This document shows, one piece after another, positions 7,361 through 15,140 of a stretch of DNA of 64,000 bases. Position 1 is the first letter of the stretch, and every line of letters starts with the position of its first letter. The DNA comes from Anaerolineales bacterium. Lineage in GTDB: Bacteria > Chloroflexota > Anaerolineae > Anaerolineales > Villigracilaceae. The stretch is from assembly GCA_020634885.1 (NCBI GenBank), contig JACKAW010000001.1:186001-250000 (forward strand). The letters run 5' to 3'. Under the pieces are notes generated by a model. It was not told the DNA's origin. It worked only from the letters and a program-made list of their open reading frames with translations, and did no database searches. The translations under genes were made by a program, and so were the position numbers.

Positions 7361-8767
7361 ATGAGCAATTTATTTGATCATGCGATGCAGGAACGCATGA
7401 AGAACGAAGCTCCGTTGGCTGCCCGTATGCGTCCGCGCATATTGGAAGAATATATTGGGCAGGAGCACATCATTGGCGAAGGAAAATTATTGCGCCGTGC
7501 CATTGAAGCAGACCGACTCTTTTCTTCAATTATTTTATGGGGACCTCCAGGAACAGGGAAGACAACCCTGGCACAGGTCATTGCTAACAGCACTAAAAGT
7601 CACTTTGTGACCATTTCTGCCATCCTTGCGGGCAAGGCAGATCTACGCGTTGCGATTGATGAAGCACTGGAACGCAGGCGGTTGCATAACGAGAAAACAA
7701 TTCTCTTCGTGGACGAGGTTCATCGCTGGAACAAGGCGCAACAGGATGCGCTTCTCCCTCATGTAGAAAACGGTACGTTTACATTAATAGGGGCAACTAC
7801 TGAAAATCCGTATTTCGAAGTCATTAAAGCTCTTATCTCTCGTTCGCGCGTTTTCCAATTACGTAATTTGAACCAAACCGAAACCGGTATTTTATTAGAC
7901 CGTGCCCTTGCAGATAAAGAACGCGGGTATGGAAACCGCAGCATTCAACTTGATAGCGATGCCCGCACTCACTTAATTGAAGTTGCCTCAGGAGACGCCC
8001 GCAATGCATTAAATGCGTTGGAACTGGCAGTAGAGTCAACCCCCCTAAATAAAGCAGGGATCACTCACATCACAATGGATGTTGCGCAAGAATCCATTCA
8101 AAGACGCGCCGTACTTTATGATAAAGATGGCGACGCGCACTACGACACCATTTCGGCATTCATCAAATCGGTGCGCGGCTCAGACCCCGATGCAGCTTTA
8201 TACTGGCTCGCAAAAATGATCTACGCTGGAGAAGATCCCAAGTTCATCATCCGCCGTCTTATTATTTTGGCGGGTGAAGATATAGGGCTTGCCGACCCCA
8301 TGGGTTTGGTTGTCGCTTCATCTGCCGCGCAGGCATTCGATTACATTGGCTTGCCGGAAGGGATCTATCCCATTGTTGAGGCAACACTTTATTTGGCTAC
8401 TGCGCCAAAATCCAATACGGCGGGAGCGTATTTCAAGGCGATGAAAAAGATCGAAGAAGAGGGGCAGGTTTCCGTTCCACGCCACCTGATGGATAGCAAC
8501 CGCGATGCCGCAGCCATGGGGCATGGAAAAGATTATGTTTATCCGCACGAATTTGAGGGGCACTTTACCCCGCAGCAATACCTACCTAAACGGTTATTAG
8601 GAACATATTTTTATTCACCATCACAGGAAGGGTATGAATTACAGGTAAATTCACGACTGGAAATGTGGCGCGAAGCACAACGCAAAGCTCTGGGCATAAC
8701 CTCAGTGAAAAATGTTCCAGACATGAGTGAAGAGCAAATCTTGGAAATGAAAAGGAAGATCAGGTAA
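7361..8767 (+). CDS. rarA: Replication-associated recombination protein A (RarA/MgsA AAA+ ATPase)
   Basis: AAA+ ATPase of 468 residues, the usual length for RarA, which acts at stalled replication forks. Walker A is GPPGTGKTT (about residues 61-69) and Walker B is ILFVDEVHRWNKAQQDALLP. Sensor 1 lies in TLIGATTENPYFEV, and the C-terminal part holds the tetramerisation region with GEDIGLADP. The N-terminus (PLAARMRPRILEEYIGQEHI) is characteristic. The preceding 127-base gap is AT-rich and holds no other gene. The last base of its stop codon is the first base of the next gene's ATG, so the pair is translationally coupled. Confidence 0.96.
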   Translation: MSNLFDHAMQERMKNEAPLAARMRPRILEEYIGQEHIIGEGKLLRRAIEADRLFSSIILWGPPGTGKTTLAQVIANSTKSHFVTISAILAGKADLRVAIDEALERRRLHNEKTILFVDEVHRWNKAQQDALLPHVENGTFTLIGATTENPYFEVIKALISRSRVFQLRNLNQTETGILLDRALADKERGYGNRSIQLDSDARTHLIEVASGDARNALNALELAVESTPLNKAGITHITMDVAQESIQRRAVLYDKDGDAHYDTISAFIKSVRGSDPDAALYWLAKMIYAGEDPKFIIRRLIILAGEDIGLADPMGLVVASSAAQAFDYIGLPEGIYPIVEATLYLATAPKSNTAGAYFKAMKKIEEEGQVSVPRHLMDSNRDAAAMGHGKDYVYPHEFEGHFTPQQYLPKRLLGTYFYSPSQEGYELQVNSRLEMWREAQRKALGITSVKNVPDMSEEQILEMKRKIR

Positions 8768-9393
8768 TGCCGCTGCTTTTATTAGTTCGTCATGGCGAAA
8801 ATGAATATGTAAAAACGGGAAAAATGGCAGGACGAATTCCCGGTGTGCATCTAAACGAAAAGGGGCAGAAACAGGCACAGGCGTTGGGTGAGGCGCTGCG
8901 CGAGGTGCCGATCAGGGCTGTTTATGCGAGTCCGTTGGAGAGGGCGATGGAAACTGCCGCGCCGATCGCTGAGTCACATAAATTGGTGATCCAGCAGGAA
9001 TCCGACCTGATGGACACGGACATCGGGAAGTGGCAGGGAAAGTCTTGGAAGCTGCTGGCGCTGAAAAAGGAATGGAAGATCGTGCAGAATGCGCCATCGC
9101 GGTTTCGGTTTCCTGAAGGCGAGTCTTTTCCAGAATGTCAGTTGCGTATTGCCAATGTGTTGGAGCGGGTGATCAGAAAACACAATAAGCCGCAGGATAT
9201 TGTGGCTGTGGTTTTTCATGCAGACCCGATCAAACTTGCAGTGGCGCATTTTCTGGGCATGCCGCTCGATCATTTTCAACGACTGGGATGTGATACGGGC
9301 TCATTGACGGCGATCCATGCGGGTGAAGCGGGCGCGCATTTGGTGAAGATGAATTACCGCCCGCCGTTTGACTTTTTGCCGAAGAAAAAATAA
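8767..9393 (+). CDS. Histidine phosphatase family protein (phosphoglycerate mutase-like)
   Basis: Cytoplasmic phosphatase-fold protein of 208 residues. The catalytic RHG motif is at the N-terminus (LLLVRHGENEY) with the phosphohistidine His. The second Arg and the acid are in VYASPLERAMETAAPI, and the second His lies in VAVVFHADPIKLAVAHFLG. It resembles the MSMEG_4193-type histidine phosphatase group rather than glycolytic phosphoglycerate mutase. The ATG abuts the end of rarA. The substrate is unknown. Confidence 0.88.
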   Translation: MPLLLLVRHGENEYVKTGKMAGRIPGVHLNEKGQKQAQALGEALREVPIRAVYASPLERAMETAAPIAESHKLVIQQESDLMDTDIGKWQGKSWKLLALKKEWKIVQNAPSRFRFPEGESFPECQLRIANVLERVIRKHNKPQDIVAVVFHADPIKLAVAHFLGMPLDHFQRLGCDTGSLTAIHAGEAGAHLVKMNYRPPFDFLPKKK

Positions 9394-9480
9394 CACGCTG
9401 TGGGTCAAGTAAAATTCCATTGAAGAAGCCAGTGGTTTACAAAAGTTGAAGCATGCTGGTCGGGTATGGTAATTAAAATC

Positions 9481-9520
9481 AAAAGCGGGCGACCCTATAT
9501 TGAAGGTCGCCCGCTTTTTT
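9481..9520. terminator. Bidirectional terminator between convergent genes
   Basis: A 14-bp perfect stem (AAAAGCGGGCGACC with GGTCGCCCGCTTTT), loop of 10, with A-rich and T-rich flanks. It serves the histidine phosphatase gene on the plus strand and the M20 fusion gene on the minus strand. Confidence 0.9.
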
Positions 9521-12319
9521 CTACTTCCACAACTTCGCTAACTCATTCAGTGACTTGTAATATGGTTCGATGCTTGGAATGAAGTGCGCTTCGTTCTTTG
9601 CATGTGGACCAACACCGGATTGACCCCACACCACGGCTTGACCGCCAGGCGCGAAACGTGCGCTGGTGCCGGGCAGTTTCCTGCCGATGCGCGGTTCGGG
9701 ATCACCCGCATTTTTGACTGCTTCGATCAGCGCTTTCAACGCTGGGTTATTCGGGTCACACGCCACGCCGTTCTCCATGACAGTGAACTTCACTTCCAGT
9801 CCGTTTTCAGCACAATAAGATTCAACAGCAGATCGTAAACCAAGGACATCATCCTGCGGAATTGGGCGAATTTCAACACCTAAGACCCCTTCTGCCGCAG
9901 TGACGTTGTAGACCCCGGGCGTACCAACACTGATGAACGGGAACTTAGCTTGCGATTGCCAACCATCTGCGGCTTTGAGAGTAAGGTGTTTGGCAAATAG
10001 TTCGTTCAAGGCAATACGAGCGGCAATTAATTTATCACTTAAGTCACCTGTTCCTGCCACCCCACTGTGACCTTTTGCGCCATGTGCGATCACATCGAAA
10101 CGCATCACGCCGCGATTTTCGATACAGATTTCCCCAAAGAGTTCATTGCCTTTCTCGCCTGTGCGTTCTCCTGCAATAAATAGGGCGGGGTTCAAACCAA
10201 GTTCCTTTATAACGTGGGGGGTTCCCCAGGCTTCGGCTTCTCCGTTTTCTTCGTTTCCTACTAATAATAAAGAGATATTTGGGTATTTATCTTTATTGGC
10301 TACGCGCATTATATCTTTCATCCAAACAAGATATGTCGCAACAACGGTTTTCATATCGGCTGCACCGCGTCCGTAAAGATAATCTCCTTCGATGCGCGGG
10401 GTGAATTGAGAATCATCTGGTTCAGGTTCAACCACGTCGAAGTGACCTGTCAGTAGAATATCCCCTCCCCCATTCTTTTTACCCGGAAAAGTTGCGTATA
10501 CAGCCGTATACTTTCCGTCAAAGAATTTGACATCCAAGCCTGCATTTTTCAGGTAATCATCGATCAGTGAACCCGCCCGATGGACTTCGTCCAATCGTTC
10601 ATCTGGGCAAGCCGTAACGGACGGGATGCGAATTAATTGCTGGGCAAGGTCGAGAATTTCAGCGGTCTTGTTCGGGTAAGAGAGTTCGATGGCAGCTTGC
10701 GTACGGGTACGAAATTGAATAGGTGCATTCGGCATCTGCCGCGCAGCTTCGCGGCTGCGTTGAATATACTCAGAAATCTTGGAAGCATCGGAGCCAAGCG
10801 AAGTGTAATCAGCACAAACTTGTTCCACATCGGCTTTGACCCGCGCTTCATGTTCGTAAAGGAATTCCTTGAGCAATTCCATTGGAACTTCGTTACTTTC
10901 GCCAATTTCCATTTTGAAACGCGCGCGGATCTTTTCTGCTGTATTGCGCCCACCTTCAGACATTTCTACAAGTGGGTGCAGGTCATTCCACATATTGAGA
11001 GCTTCTGCCAGCGGCTTGATCTCGTTCAGAGACCATTTTAGGAATTCGCGTACTTGAATGGGTTTTCCGGTAAGCGGATTTTCGATCTCGGCTCGCAGAC
11101 CATGTTTGGCAGCAAGTTCTTCGTTGGTACGAGCGCGGACAATATCTTCGCTATCGTAGCGGAAACCACGTGCAAATTTTGGGTCGGCATAAACCTTCAA
11201 CATCAACAAATAACGGAAGGTTAAGTTGGCAACATCAAGTTCGAGGCTATGAGCACCTTCGTCCACGCGGATTTCGACGCGCCCCATGGGCAGGTTGATA
11301 CGCGCCATCAGGTTCTGACGTTCGACCTGACGCGCCATTTCTTCGGGCGGGGTGGATTGACCCGCGGCGAAAAGTCCACGGGCGTAGAGCGATTCGAGTT
11401 GTTCGCTCGTAGTGGAGATGATACGTTCGACCGGTTCAGAGAAACTACGGGCGCGGACAGGCGTCCAGTTGTTGTTACCGAAGCGCACCCCACGGCGGAC
11501 AAGGTCGTAGGAGATTTGCAAGTAGTCGTTGTAGGAGCGGTAAAGGTCGGGCAAATCCACTTCACGCGGATTCGGAAAGGTGAGGTTGCGGATAGAGTCA
11601 AAATCTGTGAGGATGACGGCAGCGCGTCCGTCTTTGACCTGAGCCTGCATCGGCGTAGATGCACTCGTCGCAATGAAGAGAGAGGCAAAAGCACGTAAGA
11701 GCCGTGTGGCGGTGATGTAAAACTCCGACTTGTAATCATCCAAATGTTTGTCGCCGCGTTCACTTGGAGAGAGATGCATGAAATCCCAGGCAAAGAGCGG
11801 ATCGGGCAATGAGATGTTGGTGTGAATGCCGGTCGTGGCGAGGGTATCACCATAAAGGTCAACGCATTTTTCGAGATAGCGGCGTTTGGCTAAAGACCAG
11901 TTGCCGGGAATAGACTGATGACCGATATCGGTGAGGAAGAGCAGGTTGCCATGCCAATAATGCAGACGCTCGCCAAAGTTCAACCCAGCGTGATGCAGGG
12001 CGTTCATGAGCGAGGCTTCCATCAGGCGGGCTTCGTAGATCGCTCCGCGCGGTGTGTAATACGGGCGGGTTGCCCATTCCACCATCCAGTGAAAGACTTC
12101 AAGTTGGCTAAACTGTGACTGCCAGGCGGGAATGCTCTCGGCACGCAGATAGTCCACGAATGAATGCTGGCTGGGTCCTGCACCGACAGTCAGTAATGGG
12201 CGCAGGTCAGCATCGAGCAAATTCCATTCCTGTTCAAAGCCAGCAAGACCACCTTGTGGCTTGTCTTTCATGGCTTCTTCTAGTGCGAGTTGGTATTTTT
12301 CGGCGAATTGTTGAGGCAT
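9521..12319 (-). CDS. Fusion: glutamate-cysteine-ligase-like domain plus M20 metallopeptidase
   Basis: A 932-residue two-domain protein. The N-terminal part (about 1-540) resembles the glutamate-cysteine ligase/GCS2 carboxylate-amine ligase fold, with GFEQEWNL near residue 27 in place of the usual Gly-x-Glu-x-Glu and a GIHTNISLPD strand like the family's substrate-site segment. The C-terminal part (about 555-932) is an M20 peptidase: TGHFDVV holds His-x-Asp metal ligands, YGRGAADMK the second Asp, NEENGEAE the catalytic and ligand glutamates, and a final HAKNEAHF the terminal His. One start codon and no internal stop connect them. Fusing a peptide-forming and a peptide-cleaving module is unusual; the substrate is unknown. 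Confidence 0.82.
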   Translation of the reverse strand: MPQQFAEKYQLALEEAMKDKPQGGLAGFEQEWNLLDADLRPLLTVGAGPSQHSFVDYLRAESIPAWQSQFSQLEVFHWMVEWATRPYYTPRGAIYEARLMEASLMNALHHAGLNFGERLHYWHGNLLFLTDIGHQSIPGNWSLAKRRYLEKCVDLYGDTLATTGIHTNISLPDPLFAWDFMHLSPSERGDKHLDDYKSEFYITATRLLRAFASLFIATSASTPMQAQVKDGRAAVILTDFDSIRNLTFPNPREVDLPDLYRSYNDYLQISYDLVRRGVRFGNNNWTPVRARSFSEPVERIISTTSEQLESLYARGLFAAGQSTPPEEMARQVERQNLMARINLPMGRVEIRVDEGAHSLELDVANLTFRYLLMLKVYADPKFARGFRYDSEDIVRARTNEELAAKHGLRAEIENPLTGKPIQVREFLKWSLNEIKPLAEALNMWNDLHPLVEMSEGGRNTAEKIRARFKMEIGESNEVPMELLKEFLYEHEARVKADVEQVCADYTSLGSDASKISEYIQRSREAARQMPNAPIQFRTRTQAAIELSYPNKTAEILDLAQQLIRIPSVTACPDERLDEVHRAGSLIDDYLKNAGLDVKFFDGKYTAVYATFPGKKNGGGDILLTGHFDVVEPEPDDSQFTPRIEGDYLYGRGAADMKTVVATYLVWMKDIMRVANKDKYPNISLLLVGNEENGEAEAWGTPHVIKELGLNPALFIAGERTGEKGNELFGEICIENRGVMRFDVIAHGAKGHSGVAGTGDLSDKLIAARIALNELFAKHLTLKAADGWQSQAKFPFISVGTPGVYNVTAAEGVLGVEIRPIPQDDVLGLRSAVESYCAENGLEVKFTVMENGVACDPNNPALKALIEAVKNAGDPEPRIGRKLPGTSARFAPGGQAVVWGQSGVGPHAKNEAHFIPSIEPYYKSLNELAKLWK

Positions 12320-12386
12320 GGTGATTCCTAATATAAAAGTTTTACGTGCGAAAATTGCTTGATCTAGAATGAAAAAGAAGAAAGAG

Positions 12387-12427
12387 GAAAGAGGAAAGAA
12401 AAATAAATCTTTCTTCTTTCCTCTTTC
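12387..12427. terminator. Purine/pyrimidine inverted repeat between fusion gene and aminotransferase
   Basis: A 14-bp perfect inverted repeat (GAAAGAGGAAAGAA with TTCTTTCCTCTTTC). It sits between two minus-strand genes and may attenuate read-through from the aminotransferase into the fusion gene. It lacks a GC-rich stem, so terminator function is uncertain. Confidence 0.45.
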
Positions 12428-12432
12428 ATGAA

Positions 12433-13752
12433 TTACTTCTTCAATGCGTTCAAACCTTCCAATAAGCGCTTGAAGGCGCCTTCGGTTCGTTCGACTGGAG
12501 TGGCATAAGAGAAGCGGATCCAGTCGCCGCCGAAGGGCGAGAAGAAAGCACCCGGGACGACTGCAATACCGTGGTTCTCAGCCAGGTATTGTCCGAGTTG
12601 CTCGGTGTCTGTCCAGCCTTCCCCCGACGGGGACTGTGTGGCTTTGATGAACTCACCCACGTTCATAAAGGCATAGTAGCCTTTGCCGATGATGTGCTGA
12701 AGCCCACTTTCGCCGAGGAGTTTTTTGAGCGCAACGCGGCTGGCGTTGGTTGGTTCGATGATGGTTTTAGCAGCTTCGTTGAATCCCATTTCGTAGGCAG
12801 CCATGGCAACCGCAAGCGAGAAGAACGAAGGGATGACACCATGCGAAGCGCGGGCGGTGATGAACTTGATAACCGCTTCATCCGCGATAAGATGACAGTT
12901 GCGGACGTTCGAGCCTCCCAATGATTTGGTAATACCATCAAGGAACATAATGCGTTTGCGTTCTTCAGGGGTGAAGTTCTTGAGGAAGGAGTTTAAATCC
13001 ATTGGGGATTCATCCGTGACGTAGTGGTACATCCAGTCAAACAACACAAAAGCAACACCTGCTTCGAGCGCAGCTTTGGCAAGCGAGACCTGTTTTTCAA
13101 CAGCGATAGTCATACCGGTGGGATTATCGGGGTTGGTAATGACCAGACCTGCGATCTTGCGCCCCTTGGATTCAGCAAACTTCACACTCTCACGAATCGC
13201 ATCTTCAGAATATGCCCAGCCTTGCGCCGGGTCGCCGGGAGTCCACAATACATTCGCGCCAACTCCATACGGACCCCAATTGTAGGATATCCACGGCACG
13301 CGCGAGACCATGATGAGGTCTCCCTGGCGCCCATAACCGAGAGCAAGCATGGCTTGATAGGCTTTGTTGAGGGCATCACGTCCACCCGCAGTGCCGAGTA
13401 CATTAGCGGGTCCCCAGCCAGAAGCAGAGTCTAACTTCCAGTACTGTTCAATGACCGCCTTGCGATAGGCATCGGTGCCGAATGGCATATCGTAAGCTGT
13501 ACCATGTTCGAGCTGGAGTTGAAGCGCGCGTTCCAGAATCGGCTTTGGTGTTCCAGGCAGGGAAGCGCCTCCGTCGCCTTGAGAAGCATCGAATATTTTG
13601 GCTCCGGCATTCTTCTCAAGATACACTTTCAACGACTTGTTAATCAGAAACATACGGGAAGGCGGAATGTCCATCATCTGCTTGAGGTGATCGCTGACAG
13701 GCACGAGATATTTTTCGTCTACAGCAAGAACGGGTGTGGTGTTGGAAATCAT
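12433..13752 (-). CDS. Class I/II PLP-dependent aminotransferase
   Basis: Cytoplasmic fold-type I aminotransferase of 439 residues. Visible features are the cofactor segment LGTAGGRDALNKAY, the conserved NPDNPTG segment, DWMYHYVTD, and SLGGSNVRNCHL carrying the helix around the PLP site with DGITKS providing the Schiff-base Lys. I start at 13752, where AAAGGAG precedes the ATG by 6 bases; the open frame extends 46 codons further but runs through a terminator-like leader. The leader at 13812-13961 can form alternative hairpins (see findings). The amino acid substrate is not evident from the sequence. Confidence 0.9.
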   Translation of the reverse strand: MISNTTPVLAVDEKYLVPVSDHLKQMMDIPPSRMFLINKSLKVYLEKNAGAKIFDASQGDGGASLPGTPKPILERALQLQLEHGTAYDMPFGTDAYRKAVIEQYWKLDSASGWGPANVLGTAGGRDALNKAYQAMLALGYGRQGDLIMVSRVPWISYNWGPYGVGANVLWTPGDPAQGWAYSEDAIRESVKFAESKGRKIAGLVITNPDNPTGMTIAVEKQVSLAKAALEAGVAFVLFDWMYHYVTDESPMDLNSFLKNFTPEERKRIMFLDGITKSLGGSNVRNCHLIADEAVIKFITARASHGVIPSFFSLAVAMAAYEMGFNEAAKTIIEPTNASRVALKKLLGESGLQHIIGKGYYAFMNVGEFIKATQSPSGEGWTDTEQLGQYLAENHGIAVVPGAFFSPFGGDWIRFSYATPVERTEGAFKRLLEGLNALKK

Positions 13753-13814
13753 TTTGGCTCCTTTAGGCAGCAAACATGTAGAGAGCGATTGCCACCTTTT
13801 CGTAAGATTAAGAA

Positions 13815-13840
13815 AAATGCCCCGATATCTCGGGGCATTT
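13815..13840 (-). terminator. Terminator hairpin in the aminotransferase leader
   Basis: On the minus strand an 11-bp perfect stem (AAATGCCCCGA with TCGGGGCATTT, 4-base loop) is followed by UUCUUAAUCUU. It lies 60 bases before the aminotransferase start, and its 5' arm is also complementary to 13885-13897, so it can be switched off by an alternative hairpin. Confidence 0.8.
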
Positions 13841-13847
13841 GGTGTAC

Positions 13848-13961
13848 TTAGTTGGGTTGAACTTGTTGCTGTTCTCCTGACAACCACCAATGCCCCGCCG
13901 GGAAACCGGTACGAGTAGTATTGGTGTTGTTGCGATCATTCAGGTTGAACATTCCGCGCAA
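13848..13961 (-). other. Possible leader peptide upstream of the aminotransferase
   Basis: A short minus-strand frame of 37 codons can start at TTG 13961, with AGGTGG 6 bases upstream, and ends at TAA 13848. It is rich in Asn and Thr codons (RNNTNTTRT) and then has tandem Trp codons (GHWWLSG). The Asn/Thr run covers one pairing arm and the Trp codons another arm of the attenuator. Translation is unproven and the start is weak. An unrelated reading is that the asparagine-rich stretch is a decayed coding fragment. Confidence 0.3.
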
Positions 13962-13997
13962 GCATACCACCTGCATTTGGATGCGTCAAGCAGGGAT

Positions 13998-14303
13998 TTA
14001 CATGTTCACGCCATGCCCACCCAACACTCTTAATTCTGAACCGCTTGGCGCACCAGCAAGGATCGGCATGGCTTCCGCGATCAAAGCACGGACATTTGCA
14101 TCGCGCAATGAAGCATCGTGAGATTCTTTATCGTCCCACATTTCAAAAACCACCACAGACGATTCGTCTTGCAGATCCTCAAGGATGATATAAGCGCGGC
14201 AGCCTTGCATCTCGGCAACCATTCTGGAAGCGCGTAAAAGGATATCTGCCAGTTGTCCACGTTTACCAGGCTGGGCCAATAACTTTCCCATCATTACATA
14301 CAT
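13998..14303 (-). CDS. ABM/YgiN-like monooxygenase-fold protein
   Basis: Small 101-residue protein of the antibiotic biosynthesis monooxygenase (dimeric alpha/beta barrel) family. It starts with a beta strand (YVMMGKLLAQPGKR), has GCRAYIILEDLQDES in the middle and VFEMWDDKESHDASLRD near residue 75, typical of YgiN-like proteins. It is the last gene of a tight minus-strand group with the YCII-domain and VOC-domain genes (8-base gap upstream). Such proteins are often cofactor-free quinone or stress enzymes; the substrate is unknown. Confidence 0.85.
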   Translation of the reverse strand: MYVMMGKLLAQPGKRGQLADILLRASRMVAEMQGCRAYIILEDLQDESSVVVFEMWDDKESHDASLRDANVRALIAEAMPILAGAPSGSELRVLGGHGVNM

Positions 14304-14311
14304 TCAATATC

Positions 14312-14614
14312 TCACTTTCGCATCAAAGCAATTTGATATGGATACAGCTTCGCTGACATAACGCCGTCTGCAATAGCTGGGTCATTCTCCATGATCCTCC
14401 GAGCAGCAGTTTCATCCTCTGCTTCAAAGATTGCAATTCCCAGAGTTTCTTCATCATTGTTCTGAGTCCTGCCCACGAGGATCATCACACCCTTGTTCGT
14501 CAAGTCGGTTAGATAGGCGAAATGCTGAGAAACGATTTCCGCTTCTGCGGGGGTTGGTCCTTCCGTAACCATGCCTGTGCGGGTTGGACGGAGCAAATAA
14601 ATAAACTGCTTCAT
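14312..14614 (-). CDS. YCII-related domain protein
   Basis: A 100-residue protein with the dimeric alpha/beta-barrel YCII fold: an N-terminal strand (KQFIYLLRPTR), EAEIVSQHFAYLTDL with the conserved His, GRTQNNDEETLGIAIFEAEDE, and the C-terminal NDPAIADGVMSAKLYPYQIA, where the Asp-Pro pair is the family hallmark. Function within the family is mostly undefined. It overlaps the VOC gene by 4 bases and lies 8 bases before the ABM gene, so the three are probably co-transcribed. Confidence 0.87.
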   Translation of the reverse strand: MKQFIYLLRPTRTGMVTEGPTPAEAEIVSQHFAYLTDLTNKGVMILVGRTQNNDEETLGIAIFEAEDETAARRIMENDPAIADGVMSAKLYPYQIALMRK

Positions 14615-14970
14615 GGATTCAAATTAGTGTAAAGGGCAAGCGCGTTGCCGTTCGGGTCTTGAAAAATTCCAAACCATCCCATACCGGGAATTTCAGTCTT
14701 TTCACGCAGCACTTTTCCGCCTAATTCCAACACCTTCTCCAAATCGGCATCAATATCATCACTTGCTATGTAAACAAGCAACTTTTCAGCAGGGTTATCT
14801 TCTGAAATCGCAGTGATTCCCCCACCCGAGCCATCTCCTGCTTCCCACATGGTGTAATTCATTTCAGACATGTGATTGATTTTCCAGCCAAACAGATCTG
14901 CATAAAACCTACTGGAAGAATCGACATCAACTGCGGGTATTTCTACATGAACGATATTTCTATTAGACAT
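14611..14970 (-). CDS. VOC family protein (glyoxalase/bleomycin resistance fold)
   Basis: A 119-residue single VOC module: IVHVEIPAVDVDSSSRFYADLFGW at the N-terminus with the metal-site His, then MWEAGDGSGGGI and a C-terminal GMGWFGIFQDPNGNALALY with a second ligand region. The length suits a two-module dimer subunit. AAGGAG precedes the ATG. It heads the VOC-YCII-ABM operon; all three are small enzyme folds linked to detoxification, but the substrate cannot be told. Confidence 0.88.
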   Translation of the reverse strand: MSNRNIVHVEIPAVDVDSSSRFYADLFGWKINHMSEMNYTMWEAGDGSGGGITAISEDNPAEKLLVYIASDDIDADLEKVLELGGKVLREKTEIPGMGWFGIFQDPNGNALALYTNLNP

Positions 14971-15101
14971 GGTTTTCTCCTTGCTAAAATTGAATGTGAT
15001 TATCTATTATAGAACATTTTTTCTATTTTACAAGGAGAAAATTATCATTACTCATGTTTTTAGGAATGCCTGTAACCCTTAATGCTGAATTCGTAAAAAA
15101 A

Positions 15102-15140
15102 AGAAAAACGGCTTGACGTAGATAGTCAAGCCGTTTTTCT
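15102..15140. terminator. Intrinsic terminator after FGE-fold lipoprotein gene
   Basis: A 16-bp perfect stem from AGAAAAACGGCTTGAC and its complement around a 7-base loop, flanked by A and T runs. It overlaps the very end of the minus-strand lipoprotein gene at 15140. The remaining 14971-15100 gap contains no gene I can support. Confidence 0.88.

Noticed and set aside
13815..13961. T-box riboswitch upstream of the aminotransferase (GTACCGG resembles part of the T-box sequence).
   Set aside because: The full T-box consensus and a specifier-loop stem are not recognisable; only a general attenuator is supported.
13848..13976. The minus-strand peptide CLRGMFNLNDRNNTN resembles variable regions of diversity-generating retroelement targets (LRGGSFN-x-NRNN).
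   Set aside because: The match covers only about 15 residues, the downstream part does not continue as the family does, and no reverse transcriptase, accessory gene or second copy is visible. The attenuator explanation accounts for more of the sequence.
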